A stretch of 16,042 nucleotides of DNA from an uncultured Solobacterium sp. (GTDB lineage: Bacteria > Bacillota_I > Bacilli_A > Erysipelotrichales > Erysipelotrichaceae). The notes beneath the pieces were generated by a model. The model was not told the DNA's origin, did not search any database, and saw only the letters and a list, made by a program, of their open reading frames with translations. The DNA is taken from assembly GCA_905235315.1 (NCBI GenBank), contig CAJOLG010000048.1, positions 1 through 16,042 of the forward strand, given 5' to 3'. Below are positions 1-6,513 of the stretch, piece by piece. The position numbers and the translations under genes were made by a program. Position 1 is the first letter of the stretch. Every line of letters starts with the position of its first letter.

Positions 1-71
1 CCTGCAGGATGAGAAATCGGATGCACAGCGTTTGAGGAATTCTGTGAATCCCCGAGAAAGGAACCGATTCT

Positions 72-1370
72 ATGATGTTTCGAATTCTGCTTCTGGGTAT
101 GGCGTTTCTTCCGGTTCTGTATGACCTGATCTGTCTGCGGATCACGGACCGGAAACGGCAGGAACCGCTGCCCGAAGAAGTGAGTGATGTATATACCGAA
201 GAGCGGTGGAAGACATTTGCGGCACATAAGCATGAACTGAGAATCCCGCATTACATAACGCTGGGATGGTCTTTTCTGTTGGATGCCGTCATGATCCTAT
301 CTCCGTTTTTTGCCTGGATCGAGCGGCTCGCAGGCGGCAATGTATATACCGCCGTTGCGATAACGGTCCTGTTAATGACCCTGCTTCCGCTGATCGTCAA
401 TATTCCGGCTGACTGGTACTGCACGTTTAAGATCAATCAGAAGTACGGGCTGAACAAGCGCACCCCGAAGGAATTTGTGAAAGATACGCTGATTGATACG
501 GTGGGGGGATTCGTGCTGGTGCTGGCGCTTTATGAACTGGCCTCATATACGCTGCTTCATCTGGACGGGTGGACGAATCATTATTCCGTTTCCACTGCCA
601 GGGCATATCTTCTGACCCTCGGAATCACAGCCGGGCTTGTGGTATTTCTGTACTGTGCCGCCTGGATCTCCTGGCGGCTGATGCGGATGCGCTATGTATT
701 TACGCCGCTGGAAGAAGGGGAACTGAAAAACAGCATCCTGGAACTGATAAAGGAAAGCCGCCGTCCGGTAAGAAAAATCGAGGTTTATAACGAATCCAGC
801 AAGAGCCCGTCAAAAAACGCATTTGTCCTGAAAATGCCGTTTTACCGATCCATCGGTATTGCGGACAACTTCCTGAATGAAAACTCCCGCGATGAGCTGC
901 TCGGAGTGCTCGCGCATGAAGCCGGGCATCTGAAACACCGGCCGGATATCCGCAATGTGCTGACCTGGCTGATCTACGCTTTGATGATTTTGGCTGCCGG
1001 TACAGCGATCCGGAACGGGTCAGAGATCGTGCACATGGAACAGGCAGCGGAACAGGCCTTCGGGCTCTCTCAAATCAATCCCGTTCTCAGCCTGAGTATC
1101 GTCTTCTGGCTGGCAGAGCCGCTCCTGTTTCCGCTTTCGGTGTTCCGCAATTATGTAAGCCGGTGTGAGGAATATGAAGCGGACCGCAACGCCGTCAAGG
1201 AAGGATACGGCGAACCGCTGATCCGGACATTCAAGGAAATCTCAACGGATGAGCTGGTCGATGTCAATCCGGCCGATGTGATTGAATTTCTTCAATACAA
1301 CCATCCGGGAATGGTGCACCGCATCCGGGCAATCCGCGCCGCCATGCAGGAAACCGAAGGTGAAAAATAA
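72..1370 (+). CDS. M48 family (Ste24/CAAX protease-like) membrane zinc metallopeptidase
   Basis: A 432-residue polytopic membrane protein. The zinc site is HEAGH at residues 282-286, and the third ligand is probably E367 in an EYEAD motif at 367-371, the layout of M48A (Ste24-type) peptidases. An SKNAFV segment (247-252) followed by a short strand and IADNFL also fits the family. Hydrophobic stretches near residues 5-20, 62-84, 92-112, 143-163, 178-200, 295-312 and 338-358 are probable membrane segments. The length is typical of Ste24 proteins. The start at 72 has an AAAGGA ribosome site at about 57-62; an ATG one codon later (75) is equally possible. The family cleaves membrane or prenylated substrates in eukaryotes; in bacteria the substrate is usually unknown, with membrane protein quality control the usual suggestion. 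It converges with the small minus-strand gene, whose terminator overlaps its 3' end. Confidence 0.9.
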   Translation: MMFRILLLGMAFLPVLYDLICLRITDRKRQEPLPEEVSDVYTEERWKTFAAHKHELRIPHYITLGWSFLLDAVMILSPFFAWIERLAGGNVYTAVAITVLLMTLLPLIVNIPADWYCTFKINQKYGLNKRTPKEFVKDTLIDTVGGFVLVLALYELASYTLLHLDGWTNHYSVSTARAYLLTLGITAGLVVFLYCAAWISWRLMRMRYVFTPLEEGELKNSILELIKESRRPVRKIEVYNESSKSPSKNAFVLKMPFYRSIGIADNFLNENSRDELLGVLAHEAGHLKHRPDIRNVLTWLIYALMILAAGTAIRNGSEIVHMEQAAEQAFGLSQINPVLSLSIVFWLAEPLLFPLSVFRNYVSRCEEYEADRNAVKEGYGEPLIRTFKEISTDELVDVNPADVIEFLQYNHPGMVHRIRAIRAAMQETEGEK

Positions 1371-1394
1371 AACTCACTTCAGTCGGAAGTGAGT
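1362..1394 (-). terminator. Rho-independent terminator of the 51-aa minus-strand gene
   Basis: Perfect 9-bp stem, ACTCACTTC (1372-1380) with GAAGTGAGT (1386-1394), and a 5-nt loop. Read on the minus strand it is followed by a T-rich tail (complement of AAAAATAAAA, 1362-1371). The plus-strand side lacks a T run, so it serves the minus-strand gene; the tail overlaps the last codons of the M48 gene. The minus-strand stop codon (1379-1381) straddles the stem-loop junction. Confidence 0.75.
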
Positions 1395-1534
1395 GTGATG
1401 GCATCGATGATCCGCTGCCGGTGCTGCGGGGGAACCTGCAGTATCTGCATCAGGGTCTCAATATCCCATCCGGTAAGATCCAGCAATACCTGCGTATCGA
1501 TAATGATGCGCGGTTTTTCTTTTTTATCAGCCAT
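1379..1534 (-). CDS. Small hypothetical protein (51 aa), own promoter and terminator
   Basis: On the minus strand an ATG at 1534-1532 opens a 51-codon frame ending in TGA at 1381-1379. The product starts MADKKEKPRIIIDTQVLLDL and continues with a helical segment (GWDIETLMQILQVP, then HRQRIIDAI). It is charged at the N-terminus, amphipathic afterwards, and has no membrane segment. Support for a real gene: a GGGAG ribosome site about 10 nt upstream, a TATAAT-containing promoter at the right distance, and a strong hairpin terminator exactly at the stop. I do not recognise the family. The IIIDTQVLLDLTGWD run may form a beta strand and a helix, but no function can be assigned. The gene is divergent from the DMT transporter and convergent with the M48 peptidase. 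Confidence 0.6.
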   Translation of the reverse strand: MADKKEKPRIIIDTQVLLDLTGWDIETLMQILQVPPQHRQRIIDAITLTSD

Positions 1535-1578
1535 AGACAATGTGCTCCCAGTGCGGTATGACCCGCTTTCCTGAACTT

Positions 1579-1608
1579 ATTATACGCCTGTTTTGGCCAT
1601 GCCGTTAA
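1579..1608 (-). promoter_or_regulatory. Sigma-A type promoter for the 51-aa minus-strand gene
   Basis: On the minus strand, TTAACG (1608-1603; 4 of 6 to TTGACA) and a perfect TATAAT (1584-1579) are separated by 18 nt. The -10 lies about 45 nt before the ATG at 1534. No counterpart reads toward the divergent DMT gene. Confidence 0.55.
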
Positions 1609-1632
1609 GAGACGCAGATCCTTCATGATAAA

Positions 1633-2523
1633 ATGGGAGCCATGGGTTTGAAAAAAACAAAAGCACTTCTGGCACTTGTGATCGGAATCATGATCTGGTC
1701 CGCAAGTTTTATCGCCATAAAGATTGCCTATCAGGCATTCACACCGCTGACCCTGTGTTTTGTGCGGACTGCGGCTGCGGCACTGATCCTGTTCGTGATC
1801 CGCCTGCTTCGCCATGAACCGATGACACTGGCCAAAGCGGACCGGAAGCCGGTATTTCTTTCCGCGCTGTTCGGGGTGGCAGTCTATTACACCCTGGAGA
1901 ATATCGGGATCGCTCTGACTACTGCCGGCAATGCCTCGGTCATTACGGCGGTCTATCCGATTTCAACTCTGATCGTCGGAGCCATGTTCTTTCATGACCG
2001 GATCCGGATCAGTCAGCTGTACGGTATCCTGATTGCGGCAGCGGGCATCGTCATCCTGACGGCGGACCCGGTGGGAGGCGGCGGGAAAACCGCACTGATC
2101 GGAAATCTGATCCTGATCTTCAACGGATTCATGTGGGGTGCGTACAACTATCTGACACAGGCGGTCAGCGATCAGACGGATACCTCGTCCCTCACGTTCT
2201 TTCAGACGGCTGCCGGGACGGTTCTGCTGATTCCGGTGCTTCTCCTTGATCTGCCGATCACGATCGGTCCGATTACAGCCGCCGCAGGCGCAGCGGTGCT
2301 GTTTCTTGCGGCAGGCTGCTCGGTCGGCGCCTATTATCTTTACAATATCGGTCTGCGCGGTGTCTCTGCCGGCACCGCCGCATCCATGCTGAATCTGATG
2401 CCGGTGTTCGGGCTTTGTTTCTCCCGTCTTCTGCTTCACGAAACGATCCGGCCGCGGCAGCTGATCGGCGCTGCGGCAGTGATTGCCGGGGTGCTGCTTT
2501 CGATGCGGATGGACCGCAGCTGA
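1633..2523 (+). CDS. EamA/DMT-family transporter
   Basis: A 296-residue protein (293 if it starts at the ATG at 1642) with about ten hydrophobic segments in two similar halves of five, the EamA (drug/metabolite transporter) plan. Family features include the early LVIGIMIWSASFIAIK segment, a Pro-rich turn in the first half (AVYPISTLIVG) and a matching LMPVFGL in the second. The substrate cannot be told from sequence; family members export amino acids, nucleotides, sugars or toxic compounds. The start is uncertain: 1633 has no clear Shine-Dalgarno, while 1642 has GGGAG very close. The gene ends at its own terminator (2553-2583), so it is probably monocistronic. Confidence 0.85.
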   Translation: MGAMGLKKTKALLALVIGIMIWSASFIAIKIAYQAFTPLTLCFVRTAAAALILFVIRLLRHEPMTLAKADRKPVFLSALFGVAVYYTLENIGIALTTAGNASVITAVYPISTLIVGAMFFHDRIRISQLYGILIAAAGIVILTADPVGGGGKTALIGNLILIFNGFMWGAYNYLTQAVSDQTDTSSLTFFQTAAGTVLLIPVLLLDLPITIGPITAAAGAAVLFLAAGCSVGAYYLYNIGLRGVSAGTAASMLNLMPVFGLCFSRLLLHETIRPRQLIGAAAVIAGVLLSMRMDRS

Positions 2524-2552
2524 AGCGAAAACCGAATTCGGACGTTTTTCTG

Positions 2553-2583
2553 CACTGTCCTTTGTACAGGACAGTGTTTTTCT
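2553..2583 (+). terminator. Rho-independent terminator after the DMT transporter
   Basis: CACTGTCC (2553-2560) pairs perfectly with GGACAGTG (2569-2576), with an extra T-A pair at the loop, followed by TTTTTCT. It separates the transporter from the downstream small genes. Confidence 0.8.
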
Positions 2584-2619
2584 GTGAATGGCGTAAGGTC
2601 AGAGCAGGAGGTGGAACCG

Positions 2620-2832
2620 ATGAACGAAAATGAATGGAACATTACAGCAGAACCCGGTATCGCAGAACTGTCTCCCGAACAGACGGTGGCGGTGCTTCGG
2701 GCATTTATGAATGACGAAGAATCGTGGAGCACGGCAGAGAAAGCCGGCATTACGGTGCCGCAGGCAGAACAGTGCGTTATGGATCTCTGGAATATTTTCT
2801 CCTGGCGCAAACAGGTCATGTCCAATGTCTGA
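2620..2832 (+). CDS. Small HTH-like protein A (70 aa)
   Basis: Starts at the ATG at 2620, which has a near-perfect AGGAGGTGG ribosome site at 2606-2614; an in-frame GTG at 2584 is rejected because it directly abuts the upstream terminator tail. The product is acidic. From LSPEQTVAVLRAF to MDLWNIFS it looks like a compact helix-turn-helix of the sigma-region-4 or YlxM kind: a first helix, a turn at AGIT, then a recognition-type helix. It overlaps the next gene by 8 nt and aligns with it over about 30 residues (LR...G-I/M-T/S...E...LW), so the two look like tandem paralogues. No specific family recognised; a DNA-binding or sigma-related role is inference. Confidence 0.6.
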   Translation: MNENEWNITAEPGIAELSPEQTVAVLRAFMNDEESWSTAEKAGITVPQAEQCVMDLWNIFSWRKQVMSNV

Positions 2833-3052
2833 GCAGATCCTGCCGCACCGTACCCAGTGGCTGTTTCGGGATGAATGCGGAAACAAGGAAACCGAAGAAC
2901 TGCTGCTGCGGTGTTATTGCACAGAGCTCGAACCGGCAAAGGCGGCAGCTCTCCTTGGGATGTCCGAAACCGAAGTGGAAAGCCGGTATCTTTGGATCGC
3001 GCTCTCAATCGCCCGCCTGGAACTGCACCGCCTCTCACAGATGCCAGGGTGA
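2825..3052 (+). CDS. Small sigma-4/HTH-like protein B (75 aa)
   Basis: The ATG at 2825 lies inside the end of the preceding gene (8-nt overlap), which suggests translational coupling; the local Shine-Dalgarno is weak. The frame is open further upstream, but that part only shadows the preceding gene. Residues from ETEELLLRCY to SRYLWIALS resemble sigma factor region 4: helix, AALLGMSETEVESR turn-helix, then a long helix rich in Leu and Arg. There is no region 2, so this is not a complete sigma factor. Its position just before the nucleoside phosphorylase operon could mean local regulation, but nothing in the sequence demonstrates it. Confidence 0.55.
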   Translation: MSEQILPHRTQWLFRDECGNKETEELLLRCYCTELEPAKAAALLGMSETEVESRYLWIALSIARLELHRLSQMPG

Positions 3053-3082
3053 CGGATCTCTCCGATCGGGTCAGCTGCGCGG

Positions 3083-3088
3083 TATAAT
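3083..3088 (+). promoter_or_regulatory. Candidate -10 box for the phosphorylase operon
   Basis: A perfect TATAAT lies 40 nt before the phosphorylase ATG. No good -35 hexamer is visible at 16-18 nt spacing, so an activator may be needed, or transcription may continue from the small HTH genes. The leader holds a 5-bp hairpin, CCCGG (3105-3109) with CCGGG (3113-3117), ending at the ribosome site GGAGGA (3118-3123). Confidence 0.4.
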
Positions 3089-3128
3089 GAAACTGCAATG
3101 ATAACCCGGCTGCCGGGGGAGGAACGAT

Positions 3129-4445
3129 ATGCAGTTTACAGACATCATTGAAAAGAAGGCGGATGGGAAAGAACTCTCCACGGAAGAGATTCGTTTTATG
3201 ATCCGCGGCTATACCGACGGGGTAATCCCGGATTACCAGATGGCCTCCATGTGCATGGCCATCCGGCAGTGCGGAATGACTGCGCGGGAATCCACTGACC
3301 TTACGATCGCAATGATGCACAGCGGTGACGTGGCAGATCTTTCCGATCTGCCCGGCATCAAACTGGACAAACACAGTACCGGCGGCGTCGGCGATACGAC
3401 AACCCTGGTCGTTGCGCCGCTGGTTGCCGCATGCGGCGGCACCGTTGCCAAGATGAGCGGCCGGGGACTCGGGCATACCGGGGGCACGCTGGATAAACTG
3501 GAAGCCATTCCGGGAACCGATGTGGAACTTTCGATGGAACGGTTCTGTGAGATTGTCCGGACCATCGGGGTTGCGGTGATCGGACAAAGTGAAAACCTCG
3601 TTCCTGCCGACAAGAAGATGTACGCACTGCGCGATGTTACCGCAACCGTGCGTTCGATTCCGCTGATTGCCTCTTCCATCATGTCCAAGAAGCTTGCCAG
3701 CGGTGCGAATGCGATCGTGCTGGATGTAAAAACGGGCAGCGGTGCGTTTATGCGCCGCCAGGATGAGGCCGAAGAACTGGCAAGACTCATGGTGGATATC
3801 GGTACGATGGCAGGCCGGAAAGTACGGGCTGCGATTACGAATATGAATCAGCCGCTCGGCATGGCAATCGGGAATGCCCTTGAGGTGAAGGAAGCAGTTG
3901 AACTGCTGTCCGGGAATATTCCGGAAAATGATCCGCTCTTTGAAGTATGCATGGTTCTCGGCGCAAATATGCTGGAACTTGGGGGCCTTGCCCGGTCGAA
4001 GGAAGAAGCGGAGGCGAAACTCCGGGAGAAAATCTACAGCGGGGATGGACTCCGCCGTCTTCACTGGATGATTGACATGCAGGGCGGAGATGCATCGTAT
4101 CTTGATCCGGACCGGATCGAAGAACTGGTTGCGGTCCGCCGCCGGATCGCCGTTCCTGCGCCCAGAGACGGGTATGTGACCGGGATGCAGACGGAAGGAC
4201 TCGGGATCGCGGCGCGGCTTCTCGGTGCCGGACGGGAAACGAAGGGACAGGCAATTGATCCTGCGGTAGGGCTCGTCATGCAGGTGAGGTGCGGCTATCA
4301 TGTGGACGCAGGAGATCCGCTTGCGGTTCTCTATGTCAACGATGAGCGGAATCTGGATGAAGCAGAGGCGATGGTCCGGACGTCTGTCTTTATCGAAGAC
4401 GATTACCGCCAGCCGGAACCGATGGTGCTGGGAGTGATCGAATAA
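3129..4445 (+). CDS. pdp: Pyrimidine-nucleoside phosphorylase
   Basis: A 438-residue cytosolic enzyme that cleaves uridine, thymidine or deoxyuridine with phosphate to give the base and (deoxy)ribose-1-phosphate (nucleoside salvage and catabolism). The phosphate-binding run KHSTGGVGDT is at 81-90 and the family signature GRGLGHTGG starts at 111. R168, S183 and K187 sit exactly where the base-contacting residues lie in the Bacillus-type broad-specificity enzyme; hence pdp rather than strict thymidine phosphorylase deoA, although deoA is often used as the name. Domain order is alpha (about 1-65 and 163-193), alpha/beta, then a C-terminal alpha/beta domain. Full length, with a strong GGAGGA site. 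Downstream it is separated by 1 nt from the ComB-like gene, so they are co-transcribed. No deoC or deoB lies next to it. Confidence 0.93.
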   Translation: MQFTDIIEKKADGKELSTEEIRFMIRGYTDGVIPDYQMASMCMAIRQCGMTARESTDLTIAMMHSGDVADLSDLPGIKLDKHSTGGVGDTTTLVVAPLVAACGGTVAKMSGRGLGHTGGTLDKLEAIPGTDVELSMERFCEIVRTIGVAVIGQSENLVPADKKMYALRDVTATVRSIPLIASSIMSKKLASGANAIVLDVKTGSGAFMRRQDEAEELARLMVDIGTMAGRKVRAAITNMNQPLGMAIGNALEVKEAVELLSGNIPENDPLFEVCMVLGANMLELGGLARSKEEAEAKLREKIYSGDGLRRLHWMIDMQGGDASYLDPDRIEELVAVRRRIAVPAPRDGYVTGMQTEGLGIAARLLGAGRETKGQAIDPAVGLVMQVRCGYHVDAGDPLAVLYVNDERNLDEAEAMVRTSVFIEDDYRQPEPMVLGVIE

Positions 4446-4446
4446 T

Positions 4447-5142
4447 ATGGAAATCAGAATTCTGGAACTGCTCGACGGGGCGCGGAAGGCAGAAGGGACC
4501 ACCGTCATTATTGATGTGTTCCGGGCGTTTTCGCTGGAACCGTTTGTCCTTGCACAGAATGCCGCATCGCTGACTGCGGTCGGCGAGGTTGAAACCGCCC
4601 GCCGGATCCGCCTGCAGAATCCGGAAACGGTTCTGATCGGAGAACGCCACGGCCGGAAGCTGGAAGGGTTTGATTACGGCAACAGTCCGGCTTCCGTATG
4701 CGGTGTGGATTTTACCGGGAAGGATGTCGTGCATACGACTTCGGCCGGCACCCAGGGACTTGCGGCTGCGGTGCGGGCGGACCGGCTGTATGCCGCTTCC
4801 CTGGTAAACGCTGCGGCGACCGCAAAGGTGATCGCGGACGCGGATCCGTCCTGTGTAAGCCTTGTATGCATGGGCTGGGAGTGCCGGCGGAATACGGAAG
4901 AGGACCTGCTCTGTGCGGAATATATCCGGTCGCTGCTGGAAGGAAACGGGATGCCGGATATCCGCAGCCGGGCGGAAGATCTCCGCTTCTATGAAGGAAA
5001 GAAATTCTTTGACCCGGCGCAGGCAGAGGTGTTTCCGGAACCGGATTTCTGGCTGTGCGTGGATCCGGACCGGTTTGATTTCGCAGTGGAAGCGGAACCG
5101 TGTGATAATGGATTCCGGATGAAGGCGGTAAAACCAATATGA
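4447..5142 (+). CDS. 2-phosphosulfolactate phosphatase (ComB) family protein
   Basis: A 231-residue protein with the ComB family motifs in order: IDVFRAF (22-28), GERHGRKLEGFDYGNSP (65-81), TTSAGTQG (97-104) and a C-terminal CMGWECRRNTEEDLLCAEYI (141-160) carrying the conserved acidic pair. In methanogens ComB removes phosphate from 2-phosphosulfolactate during coenzyme M synthesis, with magnesium. No other coenzyme M or sulfolactate gene is visible here, so the true substrate in this organism is open. It starts 1 nt after the phosphorylase stop and overlaps the next gene by 4 nt (ATGA), so it is translationally coupled to a second phosphatase. Its ribosome site (GGGAG, about 4429) is distant, consistent with coupling. 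Confidence 0.8.
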   Translation: MEIRILELLDGARKAEGTTVIIDVFRAFSLEPFVLAQNAASLTAVGEVETARRIRLQNPETVLIGERHGRKLEGFDYGNSPASVCGVDFTGKDVVHTTSAGTQGLAAAVRADRLYAASLVNAAATAKVIADADPSCVSLVCMGWECRRNTEEDLLCAEYIRSLLEGNGMPDIRSRAEDLRFYEGKKFFDPAQAEVFPEPDFWLCVDPDRFDFAVEAEPCDNGFRMKAVKPI

Positions 5143-5933
5143 AAAAGAAGTACTTTTTCTTCGATATTGATGCGACTTTGACCGATGACGCCACCCATAA
5201 GATCGTCCCGAGTGCCGAGTGGACGCTTCATGAACTGGAGCGGAACGGACACTTTGTCTCCATTGCGACCGGCAGAGCCCATTACAAGACGGTTTCGTTC
5301 ACCGATCCGATCGGGATTTTCAACCTGGTATGCTGCGGCGGGGCATGTCTTGTCAAAGACGGCATTACACTGGAAAATATTCCTTTGCCGAGGAACGCGG
5401 CCCTGGAACTGATCCGCCGGGCCGAGGAAGCAGGACTCGGATATGTGCTGATGCTGGATGACAGCGACAAGGTCTATATGAAGGACTTCAAGTTTCTGGA
5501 ACAGGCCGGAAGGCGCACGGAGCTGACAACCTATATCTATGATCCGGCTCTCGATATCGCGGCCATCCCGGAATTCTTCAAGATCTATATTGCCGTGTCC
5601 AAACAGGAAGAACCGCGGTTTGACTGGATCAATATGCACGGACATCTGCGGATGGGCCGGTATCTGAACTATCAGTATGATGCCAAGAAAGACGGCATCA
5701 TCCGGATGATGAAACTCCTGAACGCACCGCTGGAGGATGTTGTGGTATTCGGGGATGCGGTGAACGATCTTGTAATGTTTGATCCGATGTGGACCAGCAT
5801 CGCAATGGGAAACGGGATGCAGGAACTGAAGGATAAAGCGGATTATGTGACGGCAGACAATACGGATGACGGCATTATGAAAGCGTGTCTCCATTTCGGA
5901 TGGATCGACCGGGAGTTTGTGCCGGAACAGTAA
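5139..5933 (+). CDS. Cof-type HAD-IIB family phosphatase
   Basis: A 264-residue hydrolase with the HAD motifs: DIDATL at 9-14 (nucleophile D9, acid/base D11; Ala replaces the usual Gly of DxDGT), ATGR at 43-46, a Lys at 183/184 and GDAVND at 205-210 (magnesium ligands). Between motifs II and III there is a roughly 110-residue C2B-type cap, placing it in the Cof/IIB group that dephosphorylates sugar phosphates, pyridoxal phosphate or nucleotide-derived phosphates. It overlaps the ComB-like gene by 4 nt, so it is the last gene of the phosphorylase operon. With a phosphorylase that releases (deoxy)ribose-1-phosphate, a sugar-phosphate substrate is possible, but that is inference. No clear terminator follows; the rplS promoter starts 10 nt later. 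Confidence 0.85.
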   Translation: MKKKYFFFDIDATLTDDATHKIVPSAEWTLHELERNGHFVSIATGRAHYKTVSFTDPIGIFNLVCCGGACLVKDGITLENIPLPRNAALELIRRAEEAGLGYVLMLDDSDKVYMKDFKFLEQAGRRTELTTYIYDPALDIAAIPEFFKIYIAVSKQEEPRFDWINMHGHLRMGRYLNYQYDAKKDGIIRMMKLLNAPLEDVVVFGDAVNDLVMFDPMWTSIAMGNGMQELKDKADYVTADNTDDGIMKACLHFGWIDREFVPEQ

Positions 5934-5942
5934 TATTTTTCG

Positions 5943-5971
5943 TTGTCACAGTGGTTTGACTATGGTAATAT
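5943..5971 (+). promoter_or_regulatory. rplS promoter
   Basis: TTGTCA (5943-5948) and TAATAT (5966-5971) are separated by 17 nt, and a TGn extended -10 element (5963-5965) precedes the -10. The predicted transcript starts near 5978, giving a leader of about 83 nt before rplS. Confidence 0.65.
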
Positions 5972-5977
5972 ATTGCT

Positions 5978-6060
5978 TGCGCGACTGCGCATCATGTGCT
6001 CCGCTGGCCGGTTCGGGACTATGAGCGGATGATTATCGGATTGTTATAAGGAGAAAAAAG
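5978..6060 (+). ncRNA. Structured rplS (L19) 5' leader, possible autoregulatory element
   Basis: The leader can fold: GCGC-GACT-GCGC (5979-5990), then a longer arm with ATCA (5991-5994) paired to TGAT (6030-6033) and TCCGCT (6000-6005) paired to AGCGGA (6024-6029), separated by a 5-nt bulge and holding a small CCG/CGG hairpin (6008-6016). An L19 leader class is known from low-GC Gram-positive bacteria (Rfam L19_leader); membership here is inferred from position and foldability only. A strong AAGGAG site (6048-6053) follows, outside the structure. Confidence 0.4.
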
Positions 6061-6411
6061 ATGAGACTCGATTTAGTTGACAAGATCACGAAAGATCAGA
6101 TCCGCAACGATGTTCCGGACTTCAAGCCGGGCGACACACTGAAGGTGTATGTACGTATTCGCGAAGGTGAAAAATCCCGTATTCAGATGTTTGAAGGTGT
6201 CTGCGTTGCCAAGCGGAACGGCGGCATCGGCGAAACATTCACCGTCCGTAAGATTTCCGGCGGTATCGGTGTACAGCGTACATTCCCGGTGAACTCCCCG
6301 ATCATTGATCACATTGAAGTTACCCGTCACGGTAAGGTAAGACGTGCGAAGCTGACATACCTCAAGGGCCTGTCCGCAAAGAATGCGCGTATCAAGGAAG
6401 ACCGTCGCTGA
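6061..6411 (+). CDS. rplS: 50S ribosomal protein L19
   Basis: A 116-residue protein of normal L19 length. Typical features are the N-terminal PDFKPGDTLKVYVRI, the FEGVCVAKRNGGIGETFTVRK core, a GVQRTFPVNSPIIDHIEV segment and the basic C-terminus with KLTYLKGLSAKNARIKE. L19 sits at the 30S-50S interface near bridge B6. The gene stands alone here, between its own promoter and terminator, whereas rplS often follows rpsP-rimM-trmD. Codon use is more biased to preferred codons (CGT, GGT) than its neighbours, as expected for a highly expressed gene. Confidence 0.98.
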   Translation: MRLDLVDKITKDQIRNDVPDFKPGDTLKVYVRIREGEKSRIQMFEGVCVAKRNGGIGETFTVRKISGGIGVQRTFPVNSPIIDHIEVTRHGKVRRAKLTYLKGLSAKNARIKEDRR

Positions 6412-6421
6412 GACTTCATCC

Positions 6422-6452
6422 AAAAGCTCTCGTTCATTACGAGGGCTTTTTT
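6422..6452 (+). terminator. rplS rho-independent terminator
   Basis: A 12-bp stem with one G-U pair, AAAAGCTCTCGT (6422-6433) with ACGAGGGCTTTT (6439-6450), has a 5-nt loop and ends in a T run. Confidence 0.85.
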
Positions 6453-6477
6453 CATGCGTTTCGGCATGGGAATTCAA

Positions 6478-6486
6478 TGCTATAGT
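6478..6486 (+). promoter_or_regulatory. Extended -10 promoter for the small RHH/coiled-coil gene
   Basis: TGC followed by TATAGT (6481-6486) forms an extended -10 element. No good -35 is visible at the expected place (6458-6463). The start codon is 27 nt downstream. Confidence 0.45.
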
Positions 6487-6513
6487 TAAAGTGCTGAGTA
6501 AGAGGAAACCATT

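Noticed and set aside
1..124. Possible 3' end of an upstream gene
   Set aside because: One frame is open from base 2 to a stop at 122-124, and two others close at 12 and 35. None shows a recognisable tail, and the longest would overlap the M48 gene by about 50 nt, so no partial gene is called.
3105..3117. Small GC hairpin next to the phosphorylase ribosome site as a riboswitch
   Set aside because: Only five base pairs with a three-base loop and no aptamer-sized structure upstream; the leader is about 34 nt, too short for known riboswitches.
2436..4508. Very long open frame on the minus strand, opposite the phosphorylase gene
   Set aside because: It spans a terminator, two small genes and the whole phosphorylase in antisense. 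Its translation is rich in His, Arg, Pro and Cys with no family resemblance, as expected for the complement of GC-biased codons.
4989..5894. 301-codon minus-strand frame opposite the HAD phosphatase
   Set aside because: Antisense shadow; the plus-strand HAD motifs are complete.
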